NCBI GenBank assembly: GCA_007376285.1
Contig: VMFZ01000003.1
Span: 1-44,289, forward strand
From: Parcubacteria group bacterium Gr01-1014_17
GTDB taxonomy: Bacteria; Patescibacteriota; Minisyncoccia; Phycocordibacterales; UBA10002
Length of the DNA: 44,289 bases
Direction of reading: 5' to 3'
Part shown: positions 43,459-44,289 of the stretch, piece after piece
Numbering within the stretch: position 1 is the stretch's first letter
Layout of the letters: each line of letters begins with the position of its first letter
Position numbers and translations under genes: made by a program
Notes under the pieces: model-generated
The model's database searches: none
What the model was told of the DNA's origin: nothing
What the model saw: the letters and a program-made list of their open reading frames with translations, nothing else

Positions 43459-43869
43459 CTATTTTCTGGTCGTCGTATGCGAGATATCCAGTGTCCATGT
43501 TAAATCGCGGAGTTTGCCCTCAGTCAATTTTGGAAATTCTAATGTCGTGGCGCGCTCGCCTTCTCGGTGAGTCGCCGATGAGGCGACTTTCGGGATTTTG
43601 CGCCACAGGTAGAGTTTTTCTGAAAAATAGTAGCGAATAGCAGATTCAAGGACGAATACAAACGGCTTTCCGTTTATTTTCCAAAATGCAAGCGCAAGCG
43701 AAAGCGCCACGACCGGTGCAATCACGAGAATTGCAATAAAAAAGGTTAGAAAGCGGTAGGCGATAAACGAAAGCCCCGCTCCGCCGACGAGGTACACGAA
43801 CTGCTTGACGGTCAGCGGTCCGAACAGTCGGTCTTCAATGTCTATAAATTGTGGCGTTTGATATTTCAT
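43459..43869 (-). CDS. PrgI-family membrane protein (T4SS) with repeat-derived insert
   Basis: YQTPQFIDIEDRLFGPLTVKQFVYLVGGAGLSFIAYR; insert VASSATHREGE. Confidence 0.8.
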   Translation of the reverse strand: MKYQTPQFIDIEDRLFGPLTVKQFVYLVGGAGLSFIAYRFLTFFIAILVIAPVVALSLALAFWKINGKPFVFVLESAIRYYFSEKLYLWRKIPKVASSATHREGERATTLEFPKLTEGKLRDLTWTLDISHTTTRK

Positions 43870-44289
43870 TTATTCAATTGGTTCGCGATATGGGTCAACG
43901 GAATATTTTTTTGCTTCCGACATCGGCGGTAGTTTTGCTTTTTGTTCTTCAAGTGCGGATGGTAGAAGTTTTGGTTCAACTGCGTTCACCACAGGTGGCG
44001 GAGAGGAAGGTTTTTCCTCACCAACTTTTTTTGACACATCCCTCCCTCCGCCTATCGGCGGAGTACTCCCCTCAAGGGGAGATTTCTGCAATCCCCCTTG
44101 GAAGGGGGTGTCTCCCGCAGGGAGACGGGGGATGTTTTCTGAATGTATCGGCGCAAATTTTAATTCTTCCTTTGGTTCCGCCGGTTGACTCATCTTCCTC
44201 AAAATTTCCCGCACTGGCCGAAACACTTCCATATTCACCGCCTGCCCAATCGCCATCGTCTTATCGCGCGGAAGTTTTAATCGGCGCGT
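43870..44289 (-). CDS. T4SS-locus hypothetical protein, frame open to the right edge, with in-frame family-A repeat
   Basis: Frame is open upstream of the first ATG (TRRLKLPRDKT-MAIGQAVNMEVFRPVREILRKM); contains NIPRLPAGDTPFQGGLQKSPLEGSTPPIGGGRDV. Confidence 0.6.
   Translation of the reverse strand, partial: TRRLKLPRDKTMAIGQAVNMEVFRPVREILRKMSQPAEPKEELKFAPIHSENIPRLPAGDTPFQGGLQKSPLEGSTPPIGGGRDVSKKVGEEKPSSPPPVVNAVEPKLLPSALEEQKAKLPPMSEAKKYSVDPYREPIE
44036..44135. repeat. family-A multi-hairpin repeat, in frame in the 43870 CDS
   Basis: 100 nt, ACATCCC...GGGGATGT, near-identical to 19981-20080. Confidence 0.95.

Overview
The window looks like one chromosomal segment of a streamlined CPR/Patescibacteria (Parcubacteria-like) genome. 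This is inferred from gene content and style; no rRNA is present to confirm it. It holds a probable replication-origin region (dnaN-dnaA / rpmH-rnpA-yidC), a divided ruv set (ruvA; ruvB; yebC-ruvC; ruvX), polA-holA, type IV pilus genes (pilM/N/O-like, pilB), part of a T4SS-like locus (PrgI, TraC-N-like, VirB4, VirB2-like), seven tRNAs, three toxin-antitoxin-type pairs, a free-standing LAGLIDADG endonuclease, and an AT-rich accessory insert with a MORC-like GHKL ATPase. The most interesting layer is a set of dispersed palindromic repeats. At least one ~100-nt multi-hairpin family is inserted in frame in coding genes: polA and a T4SS-locus gene carry nearly the same ~34-aa peptide, NIPxLPxGDTPFxGGLQKSPLEGSTPxxxGGRDV. 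Other families appear in a signal peptide, PrgI, an RluA-type synthase, YebC and a beta-propeller protein. Further repeat families with conserved loops and covarying arms lie between genes. A 151-nt structured RNA candidate with a 19-bp closing stem sits between pilB and ruvB.
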